35,585 nt of DNA, taken from the NCBI GenBank assembly GCA_018399715.1, contig JAGYNR010000013.1, forward strand, positions 1 through 35,585. The letters run 5' to 3'. This DNA is from Desulfobacterales bacterium (lineage in GTDB: Bacteria > Desulfobacterota > Desulfobacteria > Desulfobacterales > SKZT01). Below are positions 9,586-18,249 of the stretch, piece after piece. Each line of letters opens with the position of its first letter. Within the stretch, counting starts at the first letter, position 1. The position numbers and the translations under genes are program-made. The notes beneath the pieces are model-generated. The model ran no database searches and had not been told where the DNA came from. It saw nothing but the letters and a program-made list of their open reading frames with translations.

Positions 9586-10665
9586 TTATCTGAGTTTTAA
9601 AGCGCTTAACGCAATTAAGGATAGCGCCACCGCTATAATCCAAAATCGAACGATTACCTTAGGTTCAGCCCACCCCTTTAATTCGAAATGGTGATGAAGC
9701 GGGGCCATTTTAAATATTCGTCTGCCATGTGTCATTTTGAAAAAAAACACCTGAAAAATGACAGACAACACCTCCAAAACAAAGAGTCCCCCCACAATCA
9801 CCAGCATGATTTCCTGCTTAGTGATCACTGCTACCGTTCCCAGGGCGGCTCCCAGGGAAAGAGAGCCTACATCTCCCATAAATACTTGGGCAGGGTATGC
9901 GTTAAACCATAAAAATCCCATGCCTGCTCCTCCCAGTATGCCGCAGAAAATTGTAATTTCACCGGCATTCGGGACAAATTTAAGCTGCAAGTATTCGGCA
10001 AATTTGATATGCCCCGTCACATAAGCAAACACCATGTAAGTACCTGCCGCAATAATCACCGGGCCGATCGCCAGACCGTCCAGACCATCTGTCAAATTGA
10101 CGGCATTTGACGCCCCCACGATAACAAAAGCAGCAAAAACAATATACCAGGGGCCCAGATCCGGCAAAACATTTTTAAAAAACGGAACCGTAACTTGTGA
10201 TGAAAAATTCGGAGTGAAGTAAACCAACACACCGGTTATGAATGCGACGATAACTTGAAGCATTAATTTGCCCCAAACGCCCAGCCCTTTGTTTTGTTTC
10301 TTGACCTGTTTCAGGTAGTCATCGATAAAGCCGATAACGGCAAAACCGATCGTACAAAACAAGACGATCCATACATAATGGTTGGATAGATTAATCCAAA
10401 GCAATGTGGAAATTACAACGGATGAAATGATTAAAACCCCTCCCATGGTGGGGGTGCCTGCCTTTTTTTGATGCTCGGAGGGGCCGTCTTCCTGAATATA
10501 CTGGCCTACCTGAAGCTCTTTGAGTTTTCGAATGATCCATGGCCCCATCAGAAAACAAATAAGGAAAGCTGTCAAACTTCCATAAATAGCCCTAAACGTA
10601 ATATAACGAAATACATTGAAGGCCGAAAACGTTGTATGTAAAGGATACAGCAAATGGTAAATCAT
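9586..10665 (-). CDS. mraY: Phospho-N-acetylmuramoyl-pentapeptide transferase (MraY)
   Basis: Integral membrane enzyme of 359 residues that transfers phospho-MurNAc-pentapeptide to undecaprenyl phosphate, forming lipid I. About ten transmembrane helices are apparent. Signature motifs are [10 protein letters not shown], the Asp-rich [19 protein letters not shown], and HHHFELKGW near the C terminus. The start at 10665 gives the usual [11 protein letters not shown] region at the right distance and overlaps the murF stop as ATGA; the 32 upstream codons that are also open lie inside murF and are not expected to be translated. Confidence 0.97.
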   Translation of the reverse strand: MIYHLLYPLHTTFSAFNVFRYITFRAIYGSLTAFLICFLMGPWIIRKLKELQVGQYIQEDGPSEHQKKAGTPTMGGVLIISSVVISTLLWINLSNHYVWIVLFCTIGFAVIGFIDDYLKQVKKQNKGLGVWGKLMLQVIVAFITGVLVYFTPNFSSQVTVPFFKNVLPDLGPWYIVFAAFVIVGASNAVNLTDGLDGLAIGPVIIAAGTYMVFAYVTGHIKFAEYLQLKFVPNAGEITIFCGILGGAGMGFLWFNAYPAQVFMGDVGSLSLGAALGTVAVITKQEIMLVIVGGLFVLEVLSVIFQVFFFKMTHGRRIFKMAPLHHHFELKGWAEPKVIVRFWIIAVALSLIALSALKLR

Positions 10666-12083
10666 GATGTTTTTATCCCGGATTTGAGTCCATCGACGAT
10701 TTTTTCCATTCCCATTGACCTTGAACCTTTCACTAAAATCCAGTCTCCCGGTAAAAGCCATTTGATCATATCTTCAAGGATTTCTGTTTTACTTCCCACA
10801 TAAATATCCCGACGCTCCATTCCGTTTGCCATGGCCCCTTCCGCAATTTTCAAAGAAAAATTGCCAACCGCGTATAACCGATTGATACCGGCTTTTGCAG
10901 CAAGTTCTCCAATATTTTTGTGCAGGGAGTCTGAAAACTGACCCAACTCCAACATGTCTCCTGCGACAAAAATTGCCCGGTGTGTTTTTTTTAAATTTCT
11001 AAGTGTGATCAGGGCTGCGGCCATGGAACCCGGGTTGGCGTTATAGGTATCATCGATCACATGAATTTTATTTGGGGTCTCAAAGATATTCATGCGTCCC
11101 GGTGCCGGATAAAAATCATTTTCTAAAGCCGACTTGATCGCCTCGGGAGAAACACCGGCAAGATATCCTGATGAAGCTGCTGCAAGAGCGTTTGCCACCA
11201 TAAAAGAACCAGGAATTTTTAACGTAATACAGATTTCTTTTTTGGGCAGCGAAAGGCGGAAGCTTGTCCTCAAACCGTTTTCTTCAATTATGGTTGCACG
11301 GATATCAGCATCTTCGGAAACCCCATACAACAGTACGTTTCCAGGGGCTTTATCCTTTAAGGAAATCACCCTGGGATCATCCGCGTTTAAGACTGCGGTA
11401 CCATCAGCCGCCATGTGATCCAGGAGCTCTGCTTTAGCCGCAGCTACACCGTCCAGGGAGCTAAACCCTTCCAGATGTGCCGGTCCGATATTGGTTATCA
11501 TACCGATATCGGGACGGCATATTTTGGTAAGCCTCGCTATTTCGCCGGGATGGTTGGCACCCATTTCCAGAACCGCCCACTGATGCTCGCGTTTTAATCT
11601 CAACAGGGTTAAAGAAAGACCGATTTCATTGTTGAAATTCCCATAGCTCCACAATGTGGGATATCGTTTACGAATCACCGCGGTTGTCATTTTTCGGGTA
11701 GTCGTCTTTCCGTTGGAGCCGGTAACAGCGATGACTGATATTTTCGACCGTTTCCGGTTAAAAGCGGCCATGTCTCCCAAAGCCCTTGTGGTGTCCGTAA
11801 CCGCAACACATACTATCCCCCTCGTTTTCCATTTAGCTAAAGGAAATTCAGAAATTTTTTGCTTTGAGATCACAACTCCCATAACACCTTTATCGATGAC
11901 TTCATCCAGAAAACAATGTCCGTCATGGTTTTCTCCTTTGATCGCCACAAAGAGGTTCTTTTGGGATACGGACCTGGAATCGATGGATACGCCGTAAAAA
12001 GTTTTTTCTGGTTTTTCGGTCAGAAGTACCCCTTGGGTAGCTTCGGCAACATCGACTGCTGTCCAGGGGAGGTAATCGGTCAT
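10662..12083 (-). CDS. murF: UDP-MurNAc-tripeptide--D-alanyl-D-alanine ligase (MurF)
   Basis: Cytoplasmic ligase of 473 residues that adds the D-Ala-D-Ala dipeptide to the muropeptide precursor. The N-terminal domain shows the [22 protein letters not shown] pattern shared by MurE and MurF. The ATP loop [11 protein letters not shown], followed by the NEIG segment characteristic of MurF, is present, and the central domain has [11 protein letters not shown], also MurF-specific. The ATG follows an AGGAGA ribosome-binding site. There is a 36-base gap from murE, one of the few real gaps in the cluster. Confidence 0.97.
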   Translation of the reverse strand: MTDYLPWTAVDVAEATQGVLLTEKPEKTFYGVSIDSRSVSQKNLFVAIKGENHDGHCFLDEVIDKGVMGVVISKQKISEFPLAKWKTRGIVCVAVTDTTRALGDMAAFNRKRSKISVIAVTGSNGKTTTRKMTTAVIRKRYPTLWSYGNFNNEIGLSLTLLRLKREHQWAVLEMGANHPGEIARLTKICRPDIGMITNIGPAHLEGFSSLDGVAAAKAELLDHMAADGTAVLNADDPRVISLKDKAPGNVLLYGVSEDADIRATIIEENGLRTSFRLSLPKKEICITLKIPGSFMVANALAAASSGYLAGVSPEAIKSALENDFYPAPGRMNIFETPNKIHVIDDTYNANPGSMAAALITLRNLKKTHRAIFVAGDMLELGQFSDSLHKNIGELAAKAGINRLYAVGNFSLKIAEGAMANGMERRDIYVGSKTEILEDMIKWLLPGDWILVKGSRSMGMEKIVDGLKSGIKTS

Positions 12084-12119
12084 TAAGGTTCTCCTGTTTT
12101 TTTTACCGCATCCTTACGT

Positions 12120-13700
12120 TTAAAGCGTCAGCGCTATTTTGGCTTCCAGGCGGTCATCGAATGGTACGGTTTTATTGCCTATTACCTGATACGGTTCATG
12201 TCCTTTGCCGGCTATCAGAATTGTGTCCCCCGGAAGTGAGGTGCGCACAGACGTACAAATGGCATTTTTCCGGTCAGGAATAATTGCGTATCCCTTTTCT
12301 GTAAATCCCTCATAAAGTTCTGTGACCGAATATTCTTTTATATCGGCTTTTCTGATTCCCCCGAGAATATCCTCGATGATTTCAAGTGGGGATTCGGTTC
12401 TAGGGTTATCTGATGTAACAATCGTAAGATCACTAAATTGAGTTGAAACTTCACCCATCATGGATCTTTTTCCGCAGTCCCTGTCTCCGCCACATCCAAA
12501 AACACATATCAGGCGCCTGGAAGATAAAGAACGAAGCACCTTCAAAACGTTTCGAAGCGCATCGGATGTATGGGCATAATCAACATAGACAAAACGTCCC
12601 AGATCGTTGGGAACCCGCTCAAGACGTCCCGGAACAGATTCTAACGCTTCGATACCTTTTTTGATTTCCGATGGTTTCAGATTCAGTGCAACAGCGGCGC
12701 CGGTTGCTGCGAGGATATTATCGATATTAAAAGTGCCGACCAAAGAAGACCTGAATCCGAAAGTACCGAAAGGTGTCTTAATTTTTGCCTTGATTCCTGT
12801 TAAATTCATAGAGAATTTTTCAGGATAAATGGTATTTAAGGATGAATTTCCCACAGAGATTGCATTTAGCGGAAATTTCATGAACAGCGCTTTTCCTTTT
12901 ACATCATTGCAATTAAAAACTGCTTTGGCCGCTTTACATTTTGGACCTTTGACAAGGTGCTCCATGAAAAGCCGTTTCTTGCAGGCCCAGTAAGCTTCCA
13001 TTGTCAGGTGATAATCCAGATGGTCCCGGGTAAGGTTTGTGAAGACGGCAACATCAAAACAGCAGTTCTCAATACGAAATAGTTCAATAGCGTGGGATGA
13101 AACCTCCATAACCACATGAGAAATGCCATGTCCGGCCATCTCCGATAGAATTCTTTGCAAATCAAGAGATTCGGGGGTAGTTACCTGTGAAGCGAAGACT
13201 TGGTCAGCATAACGGTAGTTAATGGTACCGATGACCCCTACGTTGAAGCCGGCCTGTGAAAGAATACGCTCCAATAAATATGCCGTTGTTGTTTTGCCGT
13301 TGGTACCGGTAATTCCAATTATTGTCATTTTTTGGGATGGATCACCGAAAAAATGGCTGCTCATAGACGCCAATGCCTTGCGGGTATTTTCAACCATCAC
13401 CACAATTGCATTTTTTTCCAATGGCTTTTGGGAGATAATGACACTGGCACCTTTTTCAATGGCTTGGTCTATAAAATAATGACCATCGACTTTAAATCCC
13501 TTGATCGCTACAAAAAGACCTCCGGGTGATACTGTCTGGGCCCTGTAATGGATGGATGTAACGTCGATGTCAGGAACAATCTTATCGGGTGACATTTCGG
13601 GTGGAAGAAAATCAGACGGAATCGGATGTGCATCTGCTATATGAGGGGGTACAGAGATCTGAATTACTGGTATATTTTTAATCAGTGCAGATAATTTCAT
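12120..13700 (-). CDS. murE: UDP-MurNAc-L-Ala-D-Glu--2,6-diaminopimelate ligase (MurE)
   Basis: Cytoplasmic ligase of 526 residues that adds the third amino acid of the stem peptide. The ATP loop GITGTNGKTTTAYLLE is intact. The SDNPRTE block carries DNPR, which in this family marks use of meso-diaminopimelate rather than lysine. The protein is somewhat longer than the usual 480-500 residues because of a proline-rich stretch at about residues 17-42 ahead of the conserved SIHYRAQTVSPGGLFVAIKG segment. The ATG overlaps the ftsI stop as ATGA and is preceded by a purine-rich GGAGCAGGGG. Confidence 0.96.
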   Translation of the reverse strand: MKLSALIKNIPVIQISVPPHIADAHPIPSDFLPPEMSPDKIVPDIDVTSIHYRAQTVSPGGLFVAIKGFKVDGHYFIDQAIEKGASVIISQKPLEKNAIVVMVENTRKALASMSSHFFGDPSQKMTIIGITGTNGKTTTAYLLERILSQAGFNVGVIGTINYRYADQVFASQVTTPESLDLQRILSEMAGHGISHVVMEVSSHAIELFRIENCCFDVAVFTNLTRDHLDYHLTMEAYWACKKRLFMEHLVKGPKCKAAKAVFNCNDVKGKALFMKFPLNAISVGNSSLNTIYPEKFSMNLTGIKAKIKTPFGTFGFRSSLVGTFNIDNILAATGAAVALNLKPSEIKKGIEALESVPGRLERVPNDLGRFVYVDYAHTSDALRNVLKVLRSLSSRRLICVFGCGGDRDCGKRSMMGEVSTQFSDLTIVTSDNPRTESPLEIIEDILGGIRKADIKEYSVTELYEGFTEKGYAIIPDRKNAICTSVRTSLPGDTILIAGKGHEPYQVIGNKTVPFDDRLEAKIALTL

Positions 13701-15430
13701 CCCCTGCTCCTTTTATTGACTGATGCCGTCACGCGGTCGGTACTGCCATCGGGCGGGATATTCAAATAATGCAACAGTTGAGATGTAATTGCTTTAAATG
13801 CCGGGGCAGCGACGATTCCGCCATAATATTTTTTTTGGGGTTCATCCACGATAACCAAAACAGCTGCTGCCGGATTTTTGGCAGGTGCAAATCCGATAAA
13901 AGATGCCACATACCTGTCCCGTACATAGGCGCCATTCTCTCCGATTTTTTGGGATGTTCCCGTTTTTCCGCAAACTGTATAGCCATCAACAGCACCACGG
14001 ACACCCGTTCCGTCCTCTTGCATAACAGTCGCCATAATTCTTTTTACCACCCGGGCGGTTTCTGTGGAAATCGCTCTTCGAATGCGGTGAGGCCCGAATT
14101 TTTTCACTATCATACCGTTTGTATCAGTAATGGCTTCCACCACATAAGGTCTCATCAAGATGCCATCATTGGCAATGGCGCAGGCGGCAGTGATCAATTG
14201 GATTGCCGTAACCGAAATACCTTGTCCAAAGGCAATGGCTGCGGTATCAATTTGAGCCCAGTGATAAAAAGGTGATAGTCTTCCTGAAGATTCCCCCGGA
14301 CAATCAATACCGGTTTTTTCTCCGAATCCGAAATTACGAAGCGTCTCAAAAAGTTTTTCAGCCCCAATGGATTCGATGACTTTGGCTGCACCAATATTGC
14401 TGGAATATTTTAGTATCTGCTGCAATGACAGCCATGCATGGGGAGTGGTGTCGTGAATCGTATTGATGCCAATTTGATAAACACCATTTTCACAAAAGAA
14501 AATGGAATGGGGACCTAACTTTCCAGATTCAAGAGCGGCCGCTGCGCTGAAGATTTTCATGGTGGATCCCGGCTCATAGGGATCTGTAATTGCACGGTTT
14601 CGCCAATCGGATGCGTTAAAATCCTTGAATGCGTTAGGATTGAAAAAAGGATAATGCGCAAGTGCCAGAACGGCTCCTGTTTCAGGCGCCATAACAATTG
14701 CAATACCGGATTTACCTCTGTATTCCTCAATGGCTTGAACCAGTGCAGTTTCGGTTATATACTGAATTTTTCTGTCAATCGTCAGTATCAGGTTGTTTCC
14801 ATTGTGCTCGTGATTCCATGAATCACCGCCGAACCAGCGGCCCAAAGCATCCTCGATAACGATGGATGTGGAGGTTTTCCCTTTTAAATAGTAATCGTAA
14901 TTAAATTCTATTCCCTCCAATCCCCGATTGTCGATACCGGTGAAACCGAGTATTTGACCAGCCAGGAACTTATGCGGATAAAAACGGCTTTGTTCCGCTG
15001 TAAAAACGATTCCTTTCAAATTCAAAGACTTGATTGCCTCATATGCTTTGGGAGTTATGTGGCGCTTGACCCAGATAAACCGGTCATGGGTGGATAATTC
15101 TTTTAACAGTTTATGTTGGTTTAGTGCAAGATATTCTGACAAACAGGCCGCCGTGTTCTCCACATTTTCAATTTGTTTTGGATGTGCTCCGACTGAGGTA
15201 ACGTCAATACTGATTGCCATTTTACCGAGATTAGCATCGAAAATGATTCCCCTGTGACCTTTGGTTGTAACCGTCTTTGTATATTGATTGGCGGCTTTTT
15301 CCGAAAGCCAGGAGCCACGGTATACTTGAAGATACATTGCCCGGATAGCTATTCCCATAAAAAAAAGACTGAATGTGATTCCGATGATGACAATACGAAA
15401 TCTTATGCTGTCAGATTTTTCTTTTTTCAT
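13697..15430 (-). CDS. ftsI: Division-specific peptidoglycan transpeptidase FtsI (PBP3, class B PBP)
   Basis: A 577-residue bitopic protein: a short cytoplasmic tail, one transmembrane helix at about residues 12-32, a PBP dimerisation domain (about 50-220), then the transpeptidase domain. The catalytic triad of penicillin-binding motifs is complete: S289-T-M-K292 (SxxK), SSN at 343-345, and KTGT at 489-492. It cross-links septal peptidoglycan in the periplasm in partnership with FtsW. No PASTA domain is present, so it is the vegetative FtsI type rather than SpoVD-like. It overlaps both ftsL and murE by four bases (ATGA). Confidence 0.97.
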   Translation of the reverse strand: MKKEKSDSIRFRIVIIGITFSLFFMGIAIRAMYLQVYRGSWLSEKAANQYTKTVTTKGHRGIIFDANLGKMAISIDVTSVGAHPKQIENVENTAACLSEYLALNQHKLLKELSTHDRFIWVKRHITPKAYEAIKSLNLKGIVFTAEQSRFYPHKFLAGQILGFTGIDNRGLEGIEFNYDYYLKGKTSTSIVIEDALGRWFGGDSWNHEHNGNNLILTIDRKIQYITETALVQAIEEYRGKSGIAIVMAPETGAVLALAHYPFFNPNAFKDFNASDWRNRAITDPYEPGSTMKIFSAAAALESGKLGPHSIFFCENGVYQIGINTIHDTTPHAWLSLQQILKYSSNIGAAKVIESIGAEKLFETLRNFGFGEKTGIDCPGESSGRLSPFYHWAQIDTAAIAFGQGISVTAIQLITAACAIANDGILMRPYVVEAITDTNGMIVKKFGPHRIRRAISTETARVVKRIMATVMQEDGTGVRGAVDGYTVCGKTGTSQKIGENGAYVRDRYVASFIGFAPAKNPAAAVLVIVDEPQKKYYGGIVAAPAFKAITSQLLHYLNIPPDGSTDRVTASVNKRSRG

Positions 15431-15717
15431 GGTAAAATGATCACCTGTTCAGACAGCGGTGGATGAAGACCTAATTTTTCCCGGGCAATTCTTGCAATTC
15501 GATCGGGAGACTTCAACCGTTCAAGTTCGATTTTTAGTTTATTTTGATTCGATATCAGGAAAGTCTGTTTTTTTAATTCTGCTGCAATCCTGTAATTCAT
15601 TCGAATACTTTGAACCCGGCACCAGGTATAAAATAATAGTTCAATGGTAAAAAGAAGCAATATCAACAGTAAAATCCAGGCAGCATTAAATTTTTTTTGT
15701 TTTTTTTGCTTTTTCAT
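15427..15717 (-). CDS. ftsL: Cell division protein FtsL
   Basis: A 96-residue bitopic protein with a Lys/Gln-rich cytoplasmic tail (about residues 1-11), one transmembrane helix (about 13-33), and a periplasmic helical region with heptad character (LKKQTFLISNQNKLKIELE). It ends in the SPDRIARIAREKLGL motif typical of FtsL/FtsB-like proteins. It forms a coiled-coil complex with FtsB and FtsQ that activates FtsWI. FtsL sequences diverge strongly, so the call depends partly on the position between rsmH and ftsI, which is diagnostic. The stop overlaps the ftsI start. The 161-base gap upstream holds no evident gene. Confidence 0.88.
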   Translation of the reverse strand: MKKQKKQKKFNAAWILLLILLLFTIELLFYTWCRVQSIRMNYRIAAELKKQTFLISNQNKLKIELERLKSPDRIARIAREKLGLHPPLSEQVIILP

Positions 15718-15878
15718 CGTTTACTGTCACTATGCGATGCGTTGATAAGAGCCTTTTTTTAAGCAAAAACCGAGTTTCCAAACAGAACAAAATCTATCCG
15801 GCAACCCGGTTGTCTTAGGTTTTCGTTCGAGCACTAGTTAGTACCGTAATTTTTAATCTGTCTGAAAATATTAAAACA

Positions 15879-16814
15879 TTATATTCGTTCCGCAGCTCTC
15901 AAACGTGTACTTCTGGCGTTAGGGTTTGCGGAAATTTCATCACCTGTTGGCCTTAAGGGTTTTTTAGTCAACGATCTGAATTTTTTTTCAAAACCGCAAA
16001 TACATTTCGAAAAAGAAGGAGGACATGAACAGGTTTTCCCCAAAGCCCGGATTTGATGTTTGACAATCCTGTCCTCTAAAGAATGAAAAGATAAAACACA
16101 TAATCTGCCCCGAGGGGTTAACAGATCTGCTACATTTTTCATGAAAATTTCCAGCTTTTCCAGCTCACTGTTGACATAAATCCGAAGCGACATAAAAACT
16201 CTGGTCGCCGGATGAATTCGCTGTGGCCCGGATTGTTTGGGGATCGCTTTTCGAATAATTTCTGCCAAACAATAACTGGTACGAATCGGGGTTTTTTTTC
16301 GCTCCCGAACAATCGCACGGGCAATTCGTTTTGAAAACCGTTCCTCGCCATAGCAACTGAAGATATGCGCCAGTTCTTTTTCCTTAAATGTATTCACAAC
16401 CTGTTCAGCTGTTATTTTAGTACTGACATCCATTCGCATATCCAATGGCTCGTTTTTTCTGAAACTAAATCCCCGACCACTTGATTCTAGGTGGTGAAGG
16501 GAGACACCTAAGTCCAGAAGTATTCCGTCAACACCTATAATACCCAATCTATCAAGGATTGAAGGCAGGTTGACAAAATTATCATGGAAAAGAGCAATTC
16601 TGTTGTTATAAGATGTCAAAACATACTGAGCATTCTCAATAGCTTCAATATCCTGATCCAGACCAATCAGAAAACCATCGGGCGCTGTTCGTTCCAAAAT
16701 TGCCTTAGCATGGCCACATCCGCCTAAGGTACAATCAACAATTGTTTTTCCCGGCTGAACATTCAAATAAGCCAGAACCTCATCAACCATTACCGGAACA
16801 TGATGGTAAGGCAT
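15879..16814 (-). CDS. rsmH: 16S rRNA (cytosine1402-N4)-methyltransferase RsmH (MraW)
   Basis: A 311-residue SAM-dependent methyltransferase that methylates N4 of C1402 in the 16S rRNA decoding centre. The protein begins MPYHHVPVMVDEVLAYL, the standard start. The SAM-binding motif DCTLGGCGHA is at about residues 23-32. Further family blocks are ILLDLGVSLHHLES, SGRGFSFRKNEPLDMRMD, and LSFHSLEDRIVK near the C terminus. The gene starts 5 bases after the mraZ stop, the normal order at the head of a dcw cluster. Confidence 0.97.
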   Translation of the reverse strand: MPYHHVPVMVDEVLAYLNVQPGKTIVDCTLGGCGHAKAILERTAPDGFLIGLDQDIEAIENAQYVLTSYNNRIALFHDNFVNLPSILDRLGIIGVDGILLDLGVSLHHLESSGRGFSFRKNEPLDMRMDVSTKITAEQVVNTFKEKELAHIFSCYGEERFSKRIARAIVRERKKTPIRTSYCLAEIIRKAIPKQSGPQRIHPATRVFMSLRIYVNSELEKLEIFMKNVADLLTPRGRLCVLSFHSLEDRIVKHQIRALGKTCSCPPSFSKCICGFEKKFRSLTKKPLRPTGDEISANPNARSTRLRAAERI

Positions 16815-16819
16815 TTGAC

Positions 16820-17266
16820 TTAAAGCCCCAAAGTAGCTATTTCATTACGGACATCCTCGTTTTGCATATCCTTTTCAAGTTCCAGATTTTCCTGTTCCCA
16901 GTTATCTCTGGACCATACTTCGAAATGATCCAAAACACCTACCAATACAATATTTTTTTCTAATTGGGCATATGACCTTAAAGGTGGAGGTATCAGGATC
17001 CGCTCCTGCTTGTCACAGGAGCACTCATGCGCACCGCCAATAAAAACACGGCGGAACCGTCTCATGCTATGACTTTTTTCGGCAAGACAGAGGATACGTT
17101 TTTCGATCTTATGCCATTCGTTGAGGGGATAGGCTACCAAGCAGCTATCCATCCGTGAGACCATCACGGCATTTATGCCATCGGTTTTGATAATATCCCG
17201 AAATCTGGCCGGAATAATTACCCTGCCTTTGTTGTCAATCGTATGGAAGGAGCTCCCCCTAAACAA
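16820..17266 (-). CDS. mraZ: Transcriptional regulator MraZ
   Basis: A 148-residue protein built from two SpoVT/AbrB-like DNA-binding repeats. The first is DNKGRVIIPARFRDII (about residues 11-26); the second has degenerated but is recognisable around KQERILIPPPLRSYA. MraZ forms ring-shaped oligomers that bind repeats in front of their own operon and modulate dcw expression. The start is TTG at 17266: the preceding sequence has a GGAGG ribosome-binding site 7 bases upstream, and an ATG four bases away is out of frame. The resulting N terminus, MFRGSSFHTIDNKGR, is the family norm. First gene of the cluster. Confidence 0.96.
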   Translation of the reverse strand: MFRGSSFHTIDNKGRVIIPARFRDIIKTDGINAVMVSRMDSCLVAYPLNEWHKIEKRILCLAEKSHSMRRFRRVFIGGAHECSCDKQERILIPPPLRSYAQLEKNIVLVGVLDHFEVWSRDNWEQENLELEKDMQNEDVRNEIATLGL

Positions 17267-17289
17267 CCATTATCCTCCACTTTCCCCCA
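17265..17289 (-). promoter_or_regulatory. MraZ operator: three TGG-boxes with 10-bp spacing
   Basis: Read on the minus strand, TGGGG, TGGAG and TGGTT begin at 17289, 17279 and 17269, each separated by exactly five bases. This is the spacing known for MraZ operators (TGGGN repeats with N5 spacers). The second box contains the ribosome-binding site and the third overlaps the TTG start of mraZ, so bound MraZ would cover translation signals as well as the transcription start. The third box is a weak match. Confidence 0.7.
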
Positions 17290-17300
17290 CTTTATAATTA

Positions 17301-17329
17301 ATACTGATATACTATGAAAAAACTGTCAA
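17301..17329 (-). promoter_or_regulatory. Sigma-70-type promoter of the dcw operon
   Basis: A perfect -35 hexamer TTGACA at 17329-17324 on the minus strand is followed, after 17 bases, by CAGTAT (17306-17301) as the best-placed -10 element, which matches the consensus only partly. The AT-rich sequence TAATTATAAA follows, and then the MraZ boxes. The location directly upstream of mraZ supports the call; the exact -10 is uncertain. Confidence 0.6.
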
Positions 17330-17453
17330 GAAAAAAATATAAAAGGTGTCATCATTTATTTTTAATGAGCTTGAGTTTTGAAACCTGAACATATATGATA
17401 GTTAGTAAAAGAAAAAAGGCGTATTGGATAATCAAGTCAGATGGAAAAGGATT

Positions 17454-17609
17454 ATGACAAAAATTTTAATTGTTATCGGATTTTTTGGACTATGGCTGTT
17501 TTTACAACTGTATGTTTTGCCCAAACGAGGTATTTCAACCTGACTGCGTCGTGCCTGTCAGTTGCCGGGCGAAGATGATAAACAGAATAAAAACGAGAAA
17601 GAACAATGA
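17454..17609 (+). CDS. Candidate small membrane selenoprotein (in-frame TGA at 17541 read as selenocysteine)
   Basis: The ATG at 17454 opens a frame encoding one hydrophobic helix (KILIVIGFFGLWLFLQLYVL), then PKRGIST, then TGA at 17541-17543. The frame stays open for 22 more codons, LRRACQLPGEDDKQ and a Lys/Glu-rich tail. It ends at a TGA that overlaps the ATG of the next gene as ATGA (17606-17609), an arrangement expected of a coupled upstream gene. If the internal TGA is selenocysteine, the product has 52 residues with Sec at position 30 and a Cys five residues later. A small hairpin follows the TGA at SECIS distance. A clear selenoprotein elsewhere in the window makes decoding plausible. 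The start has only AAGG with short spacing. Alternatives are a 29-residue peptide ending at the first TGA, or no gene. Function unknown. Confidence 0.5.
17552..17571 (+). promoter_or_regulatory. Possible SECIS-like hairpin after the TGA at 17541
   Basis: GCCTG (17553-17557) pairs with CGGGC (17566-17570), extended by a U-G pair at 17552/17571. The 8-base loop contains GU, and its G lies 18 bases after the TGA. Known bacterial SECIS elements place a loop guanine roughly 16-37 bases after UGA. The stem is short, so this is suggestive only. Confidence 0.35.
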
Positions 17610-18247
17610 ATTTTAAGCATTTAACCATTGGGGATTTTGTTAAACAGCTTGCTTCAAAACAGCCGCTTCCGGCTGGGGGCAGTGCCTCTGCCATATGTGG
17701 CGCCATGGGGGCAGCGCTAACGTGTATGACGGTAAAAGGCGCAGTGGATAAAGGTAATCATGCAACCCTGCACGACCATTTGGAAGCGACGATTTCAATT
17801 TCTGACCAACTCAAGGAACGTTTTGTCAATTTTTTGGAAAAAGAGGCCGAGGTTAACAACACTGTCCGGGAAGTACAAAAACATTTTGAAAATATTTCAG
17901 ATGAGGAACCATTACAGACCGGATCACTTGAACAAGCTTATAAAAAAGCTGCCCGTGTTCACCTGGAAATTCTCAATGCCGCAGAGGACCTAATTGAGAT
18001 ATCTATCCTTCCTATTAAACATGGATATCCCGATGCCATAACGGATGCAGCGGCCGGGGCCTATATGGCCTGGGCTGCAGCCGGGATTGCCGCCATGAAT
18101 ATCCGTTTTAACAGTTCATTTGTTCATGATATAAAGTTTGTTAATAAGATCATGTCAGAAACGGAGTTTACCCTGGAGCGAATACAGTCCATTTCCAAAA
18201 CCGCCGAAGAATTGATCAACAACGTTCTGGAATCCGGGAGAATATAA
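17606..18247 (+). CDS. Cyclodeaminase/cyclohydrolase family protein (FchA / FTCD C-terminal domain)
   Basis: A 213-residue all-helical protein of the formiminotransferase-cyclodeaminase C-terminal family. The N-terminal LPAGGSASAICGAMGAALTCM segment is the family's glycine-rich signature (PxPGGGSAxAlxGAxGAALxxM), followed by a long helical core. Stand-alone members include methenyl-tetrahydrofolate cyclohydrolase (FchA) of acetogens and formimidoyl-THF cyclodeaminases, both of which act on C1-folates in the cytoplasm. A cyclohydrolase role would suit an organism that also carries MetF/MetV and CODH, but the reaction is inferred, not proven. The ATG overlaps the end of the upstream small frame by ATGA, and nifU follows 2 bases after the stop. 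Confidence 0.8.
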   Translation: MNFKHLTIGDFVKQLASKQPLPAGGSASAICGAMGAALTCMTVKGAVDKGNHATLHDHLEATISISDQLKERFVNFLEKEAEVNNTVREVQKHFENISDEEPLQTGSLEQAYKKAARVHLEILNAAEDLIEISILPIKHGYPDAITDAAAGAYMAWAAAGIAAMNIRFNSSFVHDIKFVNKIMSETEFTLERIQSISKTAEELINNVLESGRI

Positions 18248-18249
18248 GT

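Noticed and set aside
15718-15878. Gap between rsmH and ftsL as a possible small gene or internal promoter
   Set aside because: No frame with a start signal on either strand and no convincing -35/-10 pair; only a short CCGG-loop-CCGG repeat is visible.
17441-17578. Alternative 45-codon frame overlapping the candidate small selenoprotein
   Set aside because: No ribosome-binding site, no clear transmembrane or soluble pattern, and no junction with the downstream gene; the other frame has a clean helix and an ATGA overlap.
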